From: Eucommia ulmoides
Lineage: Eukaryota; Streptophyta; Magnoliopsida; Garryales; Eucommiaceae
Assembly: GCA_016647705.1 (NCBI GenBank)
Contig: CM028330.1
Location: 35,601,534-35,665,533, forward strand
DNA length: 64,000 nucleotides
Direction: 5' to 3'
Part shown: positions 33,837-45,470 of the stretch, piece after piece
Layout: every line of letters starts with the position of its first letter
How positions within the stretch are numbered: position 1 is the stretch's first letter
Notes under the pieces: model-generated
What the model saw: the letters and a program-made list of their open reading frames with translations, nothing else
Told to the model about the DNA's origin: nothing
Database searches by the model: none
Program-made: the position numbers and the translations under genes

Positions 33837-36163
33837 TGTTGATCCCTAAGTTTTGATAAACAATTAAGCATTGATGTTTTTGGTGGAACTAATGTGTTTG
33901 TTGAGTATTTGAGAAAAGAGTTCAAATTTTTTGTTTAAGATGAAGACATCATGAAGAAAATGTAAAGGGTGTAAAGATGAATGCAGTGAAGAAATGAAAA
34001 GTGTTGAAGACCTTGAAAAATTTAGGTGAAAACAACTCTATACTCATATACTTTTAATGCAGCCCAAATTATGATCACACACGACACTATTAAACGAGTT
34101 ATCTTTATATGTGTTTTGATATTGAAATGATAGAATTTAGGATCCTAATTATAAATTTGATATGTGCTCCTTATGTGAAATCAAATTGATAATTGACCTA
34201 ATTGGAAAACAAAGTTTAAATTATAAAAAGGTGTATTTTCAGGTCTATTCAGTCAATCGAGAAAAGCAATCGATTAACTGAATCAATCAGTGTGTTTTGG
34301 AACAGAATTGGTAAAGGAAGTAGACACCTTGAACCAATCAATCAACTGATTTGAAAAAATCAGTTAACCGATTGAGTCAATGAGTTTGGCGAAGCAGAAA
34401 TGGACTAACCTGTATCAATTAGTCAACCATTTAGAAAAATTCAGTGAACTGTTTGAGTCAGGGAGTTTTTCGGAGCAAATTTGAACTGTCCAGTAATTTT
34501 CGGTCAACCAAATAGGAAAATTCGGTCAAACATTTGGGCCTGAAGCTTGGTAGGGTTTTGGCTCTGAAGCAATCGGTTAACTGAATAGGAAAATTCTGTA
34601 AATTGATTGGAGTTTGATTTTTGGCTTTGTTACGAGGCTGATTTATTCGGTCAACAGAATCCTAAGGGTCGGTCAACCGACTGTTTCGATTATGATTTCA
34701 AGAAACTTGGTCTCCTGGTAAAAAGCTATGCATTTTTTATGATTCCAATTGAGAGATTTGGGGGATTTGAACTTACTAAAGATATGGTACATCTATTTGA
34801 ATATCCCTATTGAATTTATCCACATAATTTGTGATTATCTTAATTTAAGTAGATAAATACTTCTATCTTTATGATTGAAAATTGAGAATTATTTTATGAA
34901 CTTATTTAAGAGATTTAGAAAGTTATTTTAATGTGAAACATCCCTGAAATGAAAGATATTATTATATGGGGTCTAAGAGTGCCTTTTAGAGGTATATCTT
35001 GTGAAAAGTAGCCGTTGGAGGGCTTGATAGCAGTCTATAAATATAGGCCTGCATGATTGTGAGAAATTACATCAAGAACAATTAGTTCTAAGCTTTTCTA
35101 AGAGTGATTATTACACTAAGATTTCTACGAGATATTTATGCAAAGTTCTTGATCTAAAGCGCTATTGATTTAACATACCGACTTATACTATATTGCGATT
35201 TTATTTCAATCTTCGATGTTTTCCTAGTGAAATCTTTCCAAGCTATTTGTTCTTTACTTTGAATTCATATTATTATTATTTGTTTGGTTATAAGATCATT
35301 AGAAAATCGATTTCAAACTTAAAAGCCTGAAAGTCTTTTTTAAAACGATTTTATTTGATTATCTGATTACACGCTCTAAATTGTGCTACCCACATTATTT
35401 ATTAATCAGATATTGTTTGTCTCACATTGTATCTATAACGTAGTAAATTTGAGACATTAATTGAGTATATATGTATTGAGGTGGTAGAAGCGCCTTATGG
35501 AAAAAAAACTCATACTTTTCTATATTTATGAGTTTGAACGGATTAAACACGGTTGGGACGGTGTCTAGTCAGGGTAGCTAGATTTTAATCTTTTTCCTGT
35601 GAAAAAAATTAGAGTTTGATCTTTGTCCTGATAAAAATATTAGGTTATTCTTTTCCCTTGAAAAAAACTAGCTTTTGATTCTCTTTGCAATTGAATTAAT
35701 TTTGAGTGAATTGTAAAGGTTCCATCCTTACATGTAAAAAGGATACTTGAGAGTGTAGTGAGGTTAATCTTTAGCCTGGTAAAAAGATAGGGTTCATCAT
35801 TGATCTGGGAAAAGTATAAATTTGTCATGGTTGATTCTAAACCTAGATTGTAAGGGTTTGATTCCTACCAGGTAAAGGAATTAGGGATTTAGAGGTTGTG
35901 TATCTCCGTGGAGCTCGGGGGACTGGATTAAGCAAGGCTAATTTGTTGATCTAGGATATATCTTTCTGTGTTGCATTCCTTATTTTTCATTATATTTTGT
36001 TTAGGTGTGCACCTAGTATTAAACACTTATCTGCTACGTAACGAAGATAATAATTAATTTTAGTAAAATTGATTATTTGATAATTAAGTGTTTGAATATT
36101 TAATTGTTTAACTTTTTGTAGCTACCCAATGCACCCTCATCTTGGGTAGCTCTTTGGACAACA
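33837..36163 (+). repeat. 5' LTR of a second copia element (2,327 bp)
   Basis: Starts TGTTGATCCCTAAG and ends TTTGGACAACA. It is followed after 2 nt by a primer site. It is collinear over its whole length with the LTRs of 17175-28438 but clearly diverged. The U3 array is at about 34240-34700 and a TATA-like 'ctataaatataggcc' at about 35034. No matching 3' LTR lies in the window. Confidence 0.88.
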
Positions 36164-36165
36164 AT

Positions 36166-36180
36166 TGGCACCAGAGTTAG
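36166..36180 (+). promoter_or_regulatory. Copia primer-binding site
   Basis: TGGCACCAGAGTTAG directly after the LTR matches the initiator-tRNA-Met primer type (TGGTATCAGAGC) with two changes in the core. Confidence 0.75.
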
Positions 36181-36199
36181 TTTTAACTCGATAGACTTA

Positions 36200-37190
36200 A
36201 AATCCTAACTAAACACGATCACATAGAGTGCATTGATAATGATATCGTATATACTATTATAGAGTCTCCTACTTCCTCTGATAGTCAAGGTCCCATTAGT
36301 GAGAATGATAAACTTGGTGAAAATGAGACTGCAGATAAGGCTATTGAGACATTGATTGCTCTTACTTATGTTTTTGGAAAAGATAATTTGAAACTTGGGC
36401 AAAAGATTGCAATTCTTGAAAATAAAAAGCTTAGAACTACTAAATCTCTTAAGAAGAAGAATTTAGACAAGTATTTTGAAAATACTAAATTTACATTTGT
36501 TTTATCTGAAATTGGTAAGTTTCTTGAAAAAATCGATTCTCTTGAAAAGTTTTGAAAATTAATATCCATGATTTTCAGCAAAATATTTTTAAAAAGAAAA
36601 ATCTTGAAACTTTAAATGTGGCGGGGACTTCTCTCGTAGAGTGGCGTCTTTGATAAGACTTTTAGATCTCAGTGGAACTCAAAAAAGAAAGAGTTTGAGG
36701 TCTTTTGGCTTTGATTTTAGCCGCACGGGGCGGTTTAATATCGAGTTAGATAATGCAAGGGGTGAGCTTGATAGAGCTCATGTGAAAATTCATTCCATTG
36801 AAAATGAGTGCCATATTCTGAAGAATGGTATTGAATTTATACATAAGAAGAATTTTGGTCTACAAGTGAACGTTAGTTCATTGGAGCAATCAGGAGATTA
36901 ACGAAGCAGTGGATAAATTCAAGGATATTGAGAGAACTAAACTTGTTGAAAAAACAATAGTTGCTAAAGCAGCTCCTCAATATCACCAACAATATCTTGC
37001 TCTCGTACAAAATAATGATTATTCGAAGAAACGTACTAACAATGCTAGATGTTTTTATTGTGAGAAGCATGGTTATTTTTAGAAAGTTTGTTATTTGTTG
37101 CATTGTTACTCGGTCGGATCTAGAAATAGCTGGATACCAAAATGAGAGAAATTTTTTATGCAGGTACAAATGGGAGATTCGATCAATCTA
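36200..37190 (+). pseudogene. gag: Copia gag remnant (C-terminal part) of the second element
   Basis: The open piece 36352-36552 is Lys-rich and coil-forming. A second (36641-36898) has heptad-like 'LDNARGELDRAHVKIHSIENE'. Near 37040-37090 another frame gives 'NNARCFYCEKHGYF' and 'KVCYL', a zinc knuckle with a stop in it. The usual gag N-terminus is missing, so an internal deletion after the primer site is likely. Broken. Confidence 0.6.
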
Positions 37191-37760
37191 GAATATACAA
37201 TGAATATTACACGCCATGAAGGGATTCAAGATTTAATGCATCAATACGGAAGAATCAGTATATGCAAAGTGGGAAGTTCAAAAAAGATCAAGTTCAATAC
37301 ATGAAATCAACTGATACTTATTCTCAAATAATGATGAGAAATCAATACCAGATAAGGACAATGTATAAAGTGGTGACAAAGCAAAATGAGAAAAAATAAC
37401 TCAAAGTATCGTACAAAGGCAAGAAAATTATTACTGAACCAATCCAAAAGCCAATGCAAGTAATGAGGAAATCAAAGTGGCAAATCAAGCAAAGGAAAAA
37501 TAGCGGATTCAAATGACAAGAAGCCTGAAATTAACAATCCACCAATGGTATACACACCAATTTCTCCCAAGGACGATCCAAGTATGTCAAATTTCCTAAA
37601 ATTCAAATATAATAATTTTTTTTGGGAAGACTGATGCTTCGCATTTCTTAAAGTAGTTATTTGTGATATGTGTAGGAGGGGTGCGTATCAAAATAAGAAG
37701 TAAAAGTTGAGCTATTTGATCAAATAGGGCAAGAATTCACAAGTAGGTAGAAAGCCCTAT
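37191..37760 (+). other. Decayed copia internal sequence, no protein recognised
   Basis: Follows the gag remnant. Frames are short and full of stops. Protease, integrase and RT are absent, so pol has been deleted from this copy. Confidence 0.5.
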
Positions 37761-37850
37761 CGATCAACCGATGAAAAAATAGTTTGTAGTGTGCAGACTA
37801 TGTTTTGGTCAGTTAACCGACCAAGAACAATCGATCAACCAATTGTTGCC
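37761..37850 (+). promoter_or_regulatory. Internal copy of the copia U3 motif array, upstream of the third ORF
   Basis: Three to four words of the same type as in the copia LTR (CGATCAACCGATG, 'gtcagttaaccgacc', 'cgatcaaccaattg') cluster here. They are 280 bp before the ATG at 38132, with a CT-rich leader ('tcttctctctctaaaatccc') in between. This resembles a U3-like promoter placed inside the element. Confidence 0.6.
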
Positions 37851-38131
37851 AGAATTAAATTCCCTTTAGATCTCATTTCACCCTATTTCAGTTTTAAAGT
37901 CTTCTCTCTCTAAAATCCCTTCACTTCCAAAGAGTTTTTCTCTTAAATCTACAAAATATCTTCACATATTGGCTTGGAATAGAAGATTAAGGGCTTGGAT
38001 CTATCACTTGGAAGTCAAAAACTTCATCAAAAGGTTGGTTTCTCTTCTTCTCTTTAGGGTTTCGGTAGATCTACTTCATCTTGTTAAGTTTTGGATCTTA
38101 AATCGGTTGTTGAAATTACTATTGATAGAAA

Positions 38132-38935
38132 ATGCCTGGTGGTAAACAACCTTACCCGGGAAGGACTAAGTTTGACACTATTAATTTTGAAAGCAAAGAG
38201 GATGAAGTAAAATACAAAAATGAAACCGTGAATCGAAAGGTTGTTTGTTGTAAACCGGTTGATTTTGTTGGATTTAAAAAGAAAAAAATTGATCTTGAGA
38301 AGTATGTTGAGAAGATGGGTTGAACCAATTTTGTTACCCAAAGCATTGAGTGGTTGCCCCAATGGGTAAAAATGTTTTATAATAATCTTACAGTTAAAGA
38401 GATGGATAGATGAGGTCATTTGTTAAAGGGGTTGAAATTAGATTTGATAAGGATGATCTTAGAAGCATTTTGAAGTTCAAAAGAGGAGATGTTTGTCCCT
38501 ACAATACCACTTAATGGCTTGCGGTGAAATTTAGGAGAAATGAGATTGCTAATAGGTTTGGTTTGGTTGATGGTAGAGCGGGATCACAATCACTTGAGCA
38601 TCATCTCATTCATTCGATGACTACTTATTCATTTGTGCGTAGAGGAGGAAGTCATGAGAATATTAAATAGTTTCATTTGTATTTGCTAAATGAAATTGTT
38701 GAGGGTAGAAAGCTTGATTTAGCCCACATTATGTTTGAGCACATGGAGTATCAAGTAAAGAAAACCGCAAGAGTGCTACCCTATGGCGATGCACTTCAAA
38801 GAATATTTGATTTCTTTGAAGTTGATAGCGATCCTAATGAAAGTAAACTTCTCATGATGACCCCTGCATGGCTAAGTATTAGTAGTTGTATTTTGATGGG
38901 CTTTGACACATTTATGAGACAATAGTATTGTGATT
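38132..38935 (+). pseudogene. Third ORF of the second copia element (putative plant transposon protein type), broken
   Basis: ATG at 38132 opens a 63-codon frame (MPGGKQPYPGRTKFDTINFE), and the similarity continues past the stop through several frames. 38677-38922 encodes LYLLNEIVEGRKLDLAHIMFEHM, followed by VLPYGDALQRIFDFFEV. Between them 'HHLIHSMTTYSFVRRGGSHE' precedes it. 'RGGSH', 'L.EGR.L.L...M..HM' and 'LPYG..L..IF..F.V' fit the PF20167-type domain found in many plant retrotransposon extra ORFs. Function is unknown. At least four stops and one frameshift make it a pseudogene. It sits where an env-position ORF would be in SIRE-type copia elements. Confidence 0.55.
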
Positions 38936-39735
38936 AAATTATAAAATTTATGAAATGATTTTATGAATTCCATTATAAATATATATGTTAGAATACTATT
39001 TATGTGTAGAATTAGTGATTTTATTAATTATAATGTTATGAGTATTTAATATTATGATAAGAGTTACATAATTTATACACTATGTGTGTATGTGTGTGTG
39101 TGTGAAAGAATGAAATAATATATAGAAGAGACAAATAAAGTGATGTAGAAAATAATTTAGAGATAATAGTGTGATACTATATTATGATAGTATATGAAAT
39201 AATATATTTTTATTGAGATATAAAAATAGAGAGAAATTATATTTTTGTAATATTTCACGTATATTATATAGGAAAATTCCTCCAAAGGTCCCATAAGTGG
39301 AAAACACCACTTATGGGAGGATTATCCAAGGGTATTTTGTTGCCTTGGGATGGTCCTTAGAAAGTGGTGGTTCTCACTTGTGGAACCTCTCAACAAGAAT
39401 CCCTATTATATACTTGATGGTTTATGAGCAATAAGGTTTGCGATCTGTTCAATAAAGGGATGTTATGCTTGCACCTTGACTCCCTGTACTGGGTTTTAGG
39501 ATCGTCGGTTGAAAATTCTTCACGTGAGTTGTATTAGGTCTTGGGAAGACTAACTTGCTATGTCCATAGTCTTACTTCTCAAGGAGTAGTACCTGTAGAA
39601 GGCTTAAATCAGGATTTGTCCCGGTGAAACCCTTCCGGCATGAAAATAAGAGCTTAGAGAAAAAAGGTACAGAAATGCGTTAACTAAGCAAGTGAACTCA
39701 ATGCATGCGCGAAATAAAGCGTACATTGGGCTTGG
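38936..39735. other. AT-rich sequence, then an LTR-like flank that continues at 52713
   Basis: 38936-39270 is AT-rich with a TG run (about 39087-39102). At 39290-39317 an 11 bp perfect inverted repeat CCCATAAGTGG / CCACTTATGGG with a 6 nt loop is followed by a second hairpin (CCAAGG..CCTTGG, 39326-39348). From 39350 the sequence is gene-free and was continuous with 52713 before the Athila-like insertion, since only the ATAGC duplication separates them. Confidence 0.5.
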
Positions 39736-39740
39736 ATAGC

Positions 39741-41314
39741 TGTACGCGCGAGGATTCAAAACCATCCTCCTCGCGGTAATTGGACTACTCGCAAGTGTAC
39801 GAGGTCTAGTTTTAATATAATGGATCTTGTAAGATCGGATATCGTTCCACTGGGATTGACAGGTAATTCGGTTGAGTATTGCGATTTAGATAGTGTCATA
39901 TTATCTCGACTAATCAAATTTTGTTTGTTTTCTATTTAATATACTAAGATAAACGACAACTATGAAGTTAGTTCTAATTACACTAATTACTTAGGTATTG
40001 ATTTCTTTCACATAATGCATAATCGAAGTCATTAAGTTAGCTATAATGGTTTTCTATCTAGTCCGACAATCTCTGTATCAATAACTCCTCTGCTACCTCT
40101 CTTGAGTGTAAGACGGGCGATTACATGACTTCGTGTCAATGAAGAAGTCCCCTTCAATGCCTTAACGACCCTAGGTTGCGTGAGTCTTTAGCCAACATCA
40201 TGGATTGCATACGTTCTAACGCCCTCCTGGGTCGTTAAAACGTCACGTTGTATTTACCCTAGTCCGAATCCAGGGTTACCTCTCCCGAGTGTCAAACCCC
40301 GTATTCTCGGTTTATTAATACAAGCATAATATCAAGAATAATGGTAAACACAATCGGATTTAGACAAACAACACATTAAAGTAACATTAATTCATTCAAC
40401 TTAACAATTACATGATTTCAACTACACCTAAGTAACATTTAACTAATAGTATAAGATCTTAGCCATATACCATACAAAATAAGAGGGATTCAACATTCTT
40501 AGATATGAGAAAGTGATTACAAAGATAAAAACAAGAGAGAAACGATCAAATATGGAAGTGAAACGGTTCACTGTCGCTAATGATCGATCCACAAGTGATC
40601 CTTCTTTGTCCGAATGATGAACCTCCTTCTTGATCTTCAAAATATAACTTAAGAGCTTTCTACTAGGGTTAGGGTTCTTCAACTCCTTGTTTCAAATGTG
40701 GGAAAGGGGTATATATAGGCCTAGGGGTTCAAAAATATCTAAACATATATTTTGGGTTGTTCTGTGAATTCCGCCTAAGCGGTAGAATCTTCGCCTAGTC
40801 TGAGTTTAAGTCGGTTAGAATTCCGCCTAGGCGATGGTTTCTTCGCCTAGGCGGAGGACTAACTTCTTGGGCCCTCTTTTTTTCTGATGGATTTCCGCCT
40901 AGGCGGTAGCTACTTTGCCTAGGCGGATTTATAGTAGTGCAGCTCTTCCAGCAGTTCAGCACTTCCAGCGTTTTGATGGATTTCCGCCTAGGCGGTGGAA
41001 AATTCGCCTAGGTGGATTTCGATACTTTAGCCTTTGCAACCTTCTGATGGATTTCTGCCTAGGCGGTGGAAACTTCGCCTTTGAATTTTCGCCTAAGCGG
41101 TGGATACTTCGCTTAAGCGAAATTGCGCTGTTCTTTGAAACCTCATTTTCTCATCTTTTTGGCTACCATTTTCTCCACCATTTCGCTCGGTTTGCCGATT
41201 GTTTACTTCCCTTCTCCTAACTAATAAAAATAGCTAAAAAGGTATTCAAACTCCAATAAAATACTCAAAAACTGGCAAATTCGGTTTAGAATTAGAAAGT
41301 ATTTTACACCTATC
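39741..41314 (-). repeat. Athila-like 3' LTR (1,574 bp)
   Basis: Plus strand runs TGTACGCGCGAGG to CACCTATCA. It is 38 bp shorter than the 5' LTR because one unit of the CGCCTAGGCGG array (near 41078) is missing. The array lies at about 40771-41120. Open frames (40443-40682, 40915-41220) are LTR noise shared with the other LTR. Confidence 0.93.
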
Positions 41315-41330
41315 AAATACCCCCAAACTT
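41315..41330 (-). promoter_or_regulatory. Polypurine tract of the Athila-like element
   Basis: On the minus strand CAAGTTTGGGGGTATT lies directly before the 3' LTR start TGATAGG. It would prime plus-strand synthesis. Confidence 0.8.
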
Positions 41331-43127
41331 GGAATTTTGCTAGTCCTCGAGCAAAACACCCTAATGCTAAATAACACTAACTACACTAATTAGCTACATT
41401 CTAAACTACAAATAAGTAATCATTAGCAAATAAGAAGTACACACATGTGAGATTTAAGTTTAGTCAAAGAAATCATGCTATTCTTCCCTCAACAACCCGT
41501 AATCAGATCCGGTTAAGGAATAACACACACCACGTGGTGTTCTAGAATTTCAACACTCAATATCAGCTAAAATCATTTTAGATCCTAATGAAATGTGTGT
41601 GTGAGAACTCGGATATATAACTAATCAAACGCCGGATTGGATTATTCAATGAATAAGGTCATGACTTAAACTTGTTAAAACATTTAGGAAAGCCGTATGC
41701 TTGACTAGGCTCAACTATCCACTAATGTAGGTTCGGACATTCACCGAGGTCAATAGGGCTTGGTTTGGCTTTGGAGAACGGCCAAGGGTATCGTAGAAAT
41801 AGAAACTCGTTATAATTTTTAACGATACCCGAGATACAAATGCTTGTCGCTAAATCTCTCTCATAACCCCCTTATCTTTGAAGATATTACCCTGAACAAG
41901 ATTTAGTAAACTTGTATTCACTTGTCACAACAACCGAAATTAAACACTATATTTACATAGGTTTTTTGTTTTTTTTTTAAACATACTCCCAAACTTATTC
42001 AAATTTATACAATTTTAGGGGCATGTTAATACAACTAAAGGATTTACAAGTGAATACTCTTATACTTAACCAAAAACATTTTAAACTGAAACCATGATTG
42101 CCCGCTTCAAGTTAGCATAATCTAATGCTACTTGTTTTCACTCAATTTTCACTTTTATTCCTAGCAACAATGGTTCTAAAAGATTTACTTGGTTAAAGTA
42201 TAGAAACAAGTTCAGAAGTGAAATTTTTTTTATGGCTTCGACAGGAGAACGAGGGAATAACTTTTCAAGTTAGTTTCAAACGATTCAAGCGATGAAAATG
42301 AAGGCCTATATCATGCCTCCGGAATTACCTTACCTATAATTTCGCCTCAAGCCTCCCCCACTCAAGTTCTAAATTCCTCATTTCTGTCATGAACTTATTA
42401 TTGAATAATCGGCGTTAAATTGTTCAACTAGTTATACAATAAGTTTATGCGATCGTGCGATTTAGGATCAAAACAATTTTCACCTAATCGATATGCTAAG
42501 CACACAAAACACGCGTGAATGGCATTACCCCCGACCTCAATATGCAATTTAGGGTGTAAGTTTCATCATCAGGATATGGTTCGGACGAACTCAAAAACTC
42601 AGCATGCACGTACAACTATATTCATTAACAAATCTACTCTAATTCTACAAACTAATATTACTTATACTAATGATCCTTACACATGCATAGCTAAACATTA
42701 CACATACATAACAAAAAGAATTTCAAAATTTACAAAAACATTTAACATTAATATCATTATAAACTACAATTTGTACACAAAAAGAATTTTGTCCCTTTTT
42801 ACATCAAAAAATTTTCATCCTTCATATCCCTCAAGAAAACAAAAAAAAAAAACTACATGCTTGCATTGCATATCATATACCCCCAAACTTAAACGAGGTA
42901 GTGTCTTCACTACCTAAGCAGCGAACCCAAAAGCAGAATAGACAAATATGTATAGAAAATTGAGGCGGACACATACCTAGGAGGGAAGACATACAAGTCT
43001 AACCTCCTACCGTTCATCGTAGAGGAGATGGTGGTAGTGGCTCATCAGTCTTGGAAGGAGACACTGGCGTATAACGCGCCATATCGATTCCGAGATGTTC
43101 GAATATAACTCTTTGATTTTGATCTTG
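41331..43127 (-). other. Long 3' non-coding region with a second polypurine-like motif
   Basis: About 1.8 kb between the third ORF stop and the true polypurine tract. At 42894-42880 (minus) the motif GTTTAAGTTTGGGGGT repeats the core of the real tract; such duplicated tracts are known in Athila/Tat elements. A 132-codon plus-strand frame (42519-42914) is low complexity (Thr, Ile, Asn) and is not accepted as a gene. Confidence 0.6.
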
Positions 43128-44117
43128 TTACCGGATGTAGGAATCCATGTAGTTCTCCATCCGAGTCAAATTAGCTTGAAGTTGGCTCATATCGAACTGG
43201 AGACTACGGACGTCTCGTGAAATTTGGATGAGTTGGCCGTGGCTGGTTGAGGGTGTCGGTGGCTCCGAAAGGTCGGCTTCTTTCTCTTCCTGACCCTCTT
43301 CTCCTTCACCTGGTCCGCCTTTCCATACCCTGTTAATCATTGAAAGATCCAGTGGCTTTACAAGTGGAAAGGGGCTTGTGGACGTGATACGAACTCCGGC
43401 TCGTTGAAAGAGTGCGGTAAGGAATGAGGAAAAAGGAAGGCCACCATTCTTCATCCTGGAAGTATGAATTATGGAAGAATAAATATGCTAGCCGACATTG
43501 ACGGGCGTCCCTCTATCAATGTCGTAGAGCATAAACGCTCGCTCCTTAGACACATCGGACACATTGGTGGTCGGGAACAGATTAGCTCATATAAATGAAT
43601 GCCAAATCTTTGGGATCGGTTTCAGAAATTGAGACTTGAAGATTGCCTGACCTTGCCATATGTTTATCCACCAGGCATTTTTCGTTGTCAGGGTCTGAAT
43701 CACCGCACTCACAGTCGGTGTGGCAGCATCGGATAAATCTCTGGAGGCTTTGGGCCCCGTCAATCCCAGCAATTCATTGAAATGGTCGGCACTGAACAGA
43801 ACGGGAATATTTTGGACTCTTGTTTGAAATCCCGTGGCCTCTGCAATGTTCTCATAGAATTCTCGTACAAGGGCCAACTCCCCTGGTGGGGGTAGAGCAC
43901 AGAACTGTTCCCATCGTCTTTGTAGAATAACAGTCCTGATTTCTTCCGGGAGTTCATTTAAAAGTCCGAACCCCCTCTAATGGATTCCAGGTCGCTTACC
44001 TTCATGCTCTTTGTACCGGTCCTCATCCTGCTTTGAAACAAATTTGAGGGAGTTGTAATCCGAAGCAGGCGGAGGTTCGTCTGTTCGTGGTTGCTTGGCT
44101 GCACGGCGCTTTGCCAT
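43128..44117 (-). pseudogene. Third ORF of the Athila-like element (putative plant transposon protein), three nonsense codons
   Basis: ATG at 44117 opens a single frame of 330 codons to 43128, interrupted only by TAG at codon 47, TGA at codon 177 and TAG at codon 210. The N-terminus is basic (MAKRRAAKQPR), then 'YNSLKFVSKQDEDRY'. The middle has LVREFYENIAEATGF, VLFSADHFNELLGL and ERAFMLYDIDRGTPVN. The tail is acidic (GEGEEGQEEKEADL), followed by a coil-like 'LQFDMSQLQANLTRMEN'. This matches what I recall of PF20167. It has no clear signal peptide or transmembrane segment, so it is not evidently an envelope. A good acceptor TTTTCAG|GG lies 5 bases upstream of the ATG. Function unknown. Confidence 0.7.
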
Positions 44118-44122
44118 TTTCC

Positions 44123-44512
44123 CTGAAAATCAAAATCACAACACCAACCACAATAATAACAATAGAACAAGCAATTCAAACCCTTGTCAATGAACACACA
44201 ATGCCCTATTTTATCAAACATATGCTAACCAAAGCCAAACAATACAAATCTCACAAGATATCCTACCAACCATAACCAAATCACATTTTTGTCGCAATGT
44301 AGCGCAAATTAAATGATTCACATTGTATATCAACACAAAAATATGATAGGCTTTACCATTTATCATTCCTCAATCCCAAATAGCATGAAAACCGCAACTT
44401 AGGGTTTAAAGGGTTTTAGGGTTCTAATCAAATCCAATGATTTTTTAAATAAATGAGAAAATGAAGCAAATATTTCAACAACTAAATGAAAAATAGGATC
44501 ATTGACACTTAC
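44123..44512 (-). other. Candidate 390 nt intron in the leader of the third ORF
   Basis: Minus strand shows CAACAA|GTAAGT at 44512 and TTTTCAG| at 44123, just before the ATG. The sequence between them is AT-rich. This suggests the third ORF is expressed from a spliced mRNA whose first exon lies around 44513-44760. Confidence 0.5.
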
Positions 44513-44778
44513 TTGTTGAAACATTTTGATCAAATCACTGGAGAATGGCGATTTCATATTGTTTCACCGTTCAAACCCTAATTTTTGAGAATGGGAAGAG
44601 GAATTCCACGTTTAGATGAAGATTCTTGGTGAAAATCCAAGTTTTAGCAATATAGAATGAATATTTAACGGGAGGAAGGAATTTGGGATGGTGAAGTTGA
44701 GAGGTTTCTTGAAATTTTTAAGAGGGAAATGTTGTTTGCGAAGAGGACTGTGCGTTTTAAAACAGGGCTCGCATAAAT

Positions 44779-44820
44779 TCGCCTAGGCGGTGGTTTTACC
44801 GCCTAGGCAAACTAGAGCCC

Positions 44821-44860
<40 letters not shown>

Positions 44861-45192
44861 TCTGGTGTTAATTCGCCTAGGCAGTGGTTTTTTCCGTCTG
44901 GGTGAGTTTATACTAATGTGAAACCCCTGATTTCGTTGTAAATCCGCTTAGGCGGTGGGTTTTCCGCTTGAGCAAATTTACACCAGTGTAGGAACTCAGC
45001 TTTTCTTCATTTTTCTGCCTAGGCGGTGGTTTTACCGCTTGGGCGAAGTTACGGCAGTGTATAACTTCAGGTTTTTGCTTCCTATTTCCGCCTAGGCGGT
45101 GGTTTTTCCGCCTGGGCAAATTTACACCAGTATGTTTCCTCAGCCTTTTTGTCCAATTTTCGCCTGGGCGGTGGTTTTTTCCGCCTAGGCGA
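44779..45192 (-). promoter_or_regulatory. Internal CGCCTAGGCGG array between integrase and the third ORF
   Basis: At least ten words such as 'cgcctaggcggtggttttaccgcctaggc' cover ~410 bp. They are the same type as in the LTR (52126-52513). A T13-A25 tract (about 44821-44858) interrupts it. On the minus strand it precedes a leader-like region, a possible intron and the third ORF, the layout of an internal promoter. Confidence 0.75.
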
Positions 45193-45470
45193 ATTTTCGC
45201 CAGTGTGGACTTTAGCTGGATTCCTTCAGGTTTTCACATTTTTTCTCTACACCTCTTATTTCCTCTTTATTCCTCAAATGAGTTTTAGCATGCAAATCAA
45301 TCCTAAGTGCCTAGCCTCATCAATTCACCACAAAAAATAGTATTACGAGATCAATACGATCTCCAAAAAGTATTTTATATAAAAGTTGGGAATATTCGTT
45401 ACCCTTGATGACATATCAAAAGATGTTGCTTGGTTTTATGTCCCTAGCATGGACGTTGATGAATTCTGGC
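45193..45470 (-). other. Short spacer after pol
   Basis: Non-coding sequence between the end of the integrase frame and the internal motif array. Nothing recognisable. Confidence 0.4.

Noticed and set aside
42519-42917. 132-codon plus-strand frame in the Athila-like 3' region
   Set aside because: Thr/Ile/Asn-rich low complexity, antisense to the element, no recognisable motif.
44087-44275. Upstream ATGs in the proposed first exon extending the third ORF
   Set aside because: After splicing they would read the alternative frame (GKWQSAVQ..), which shows no family similarity. The MAKRR frame does.
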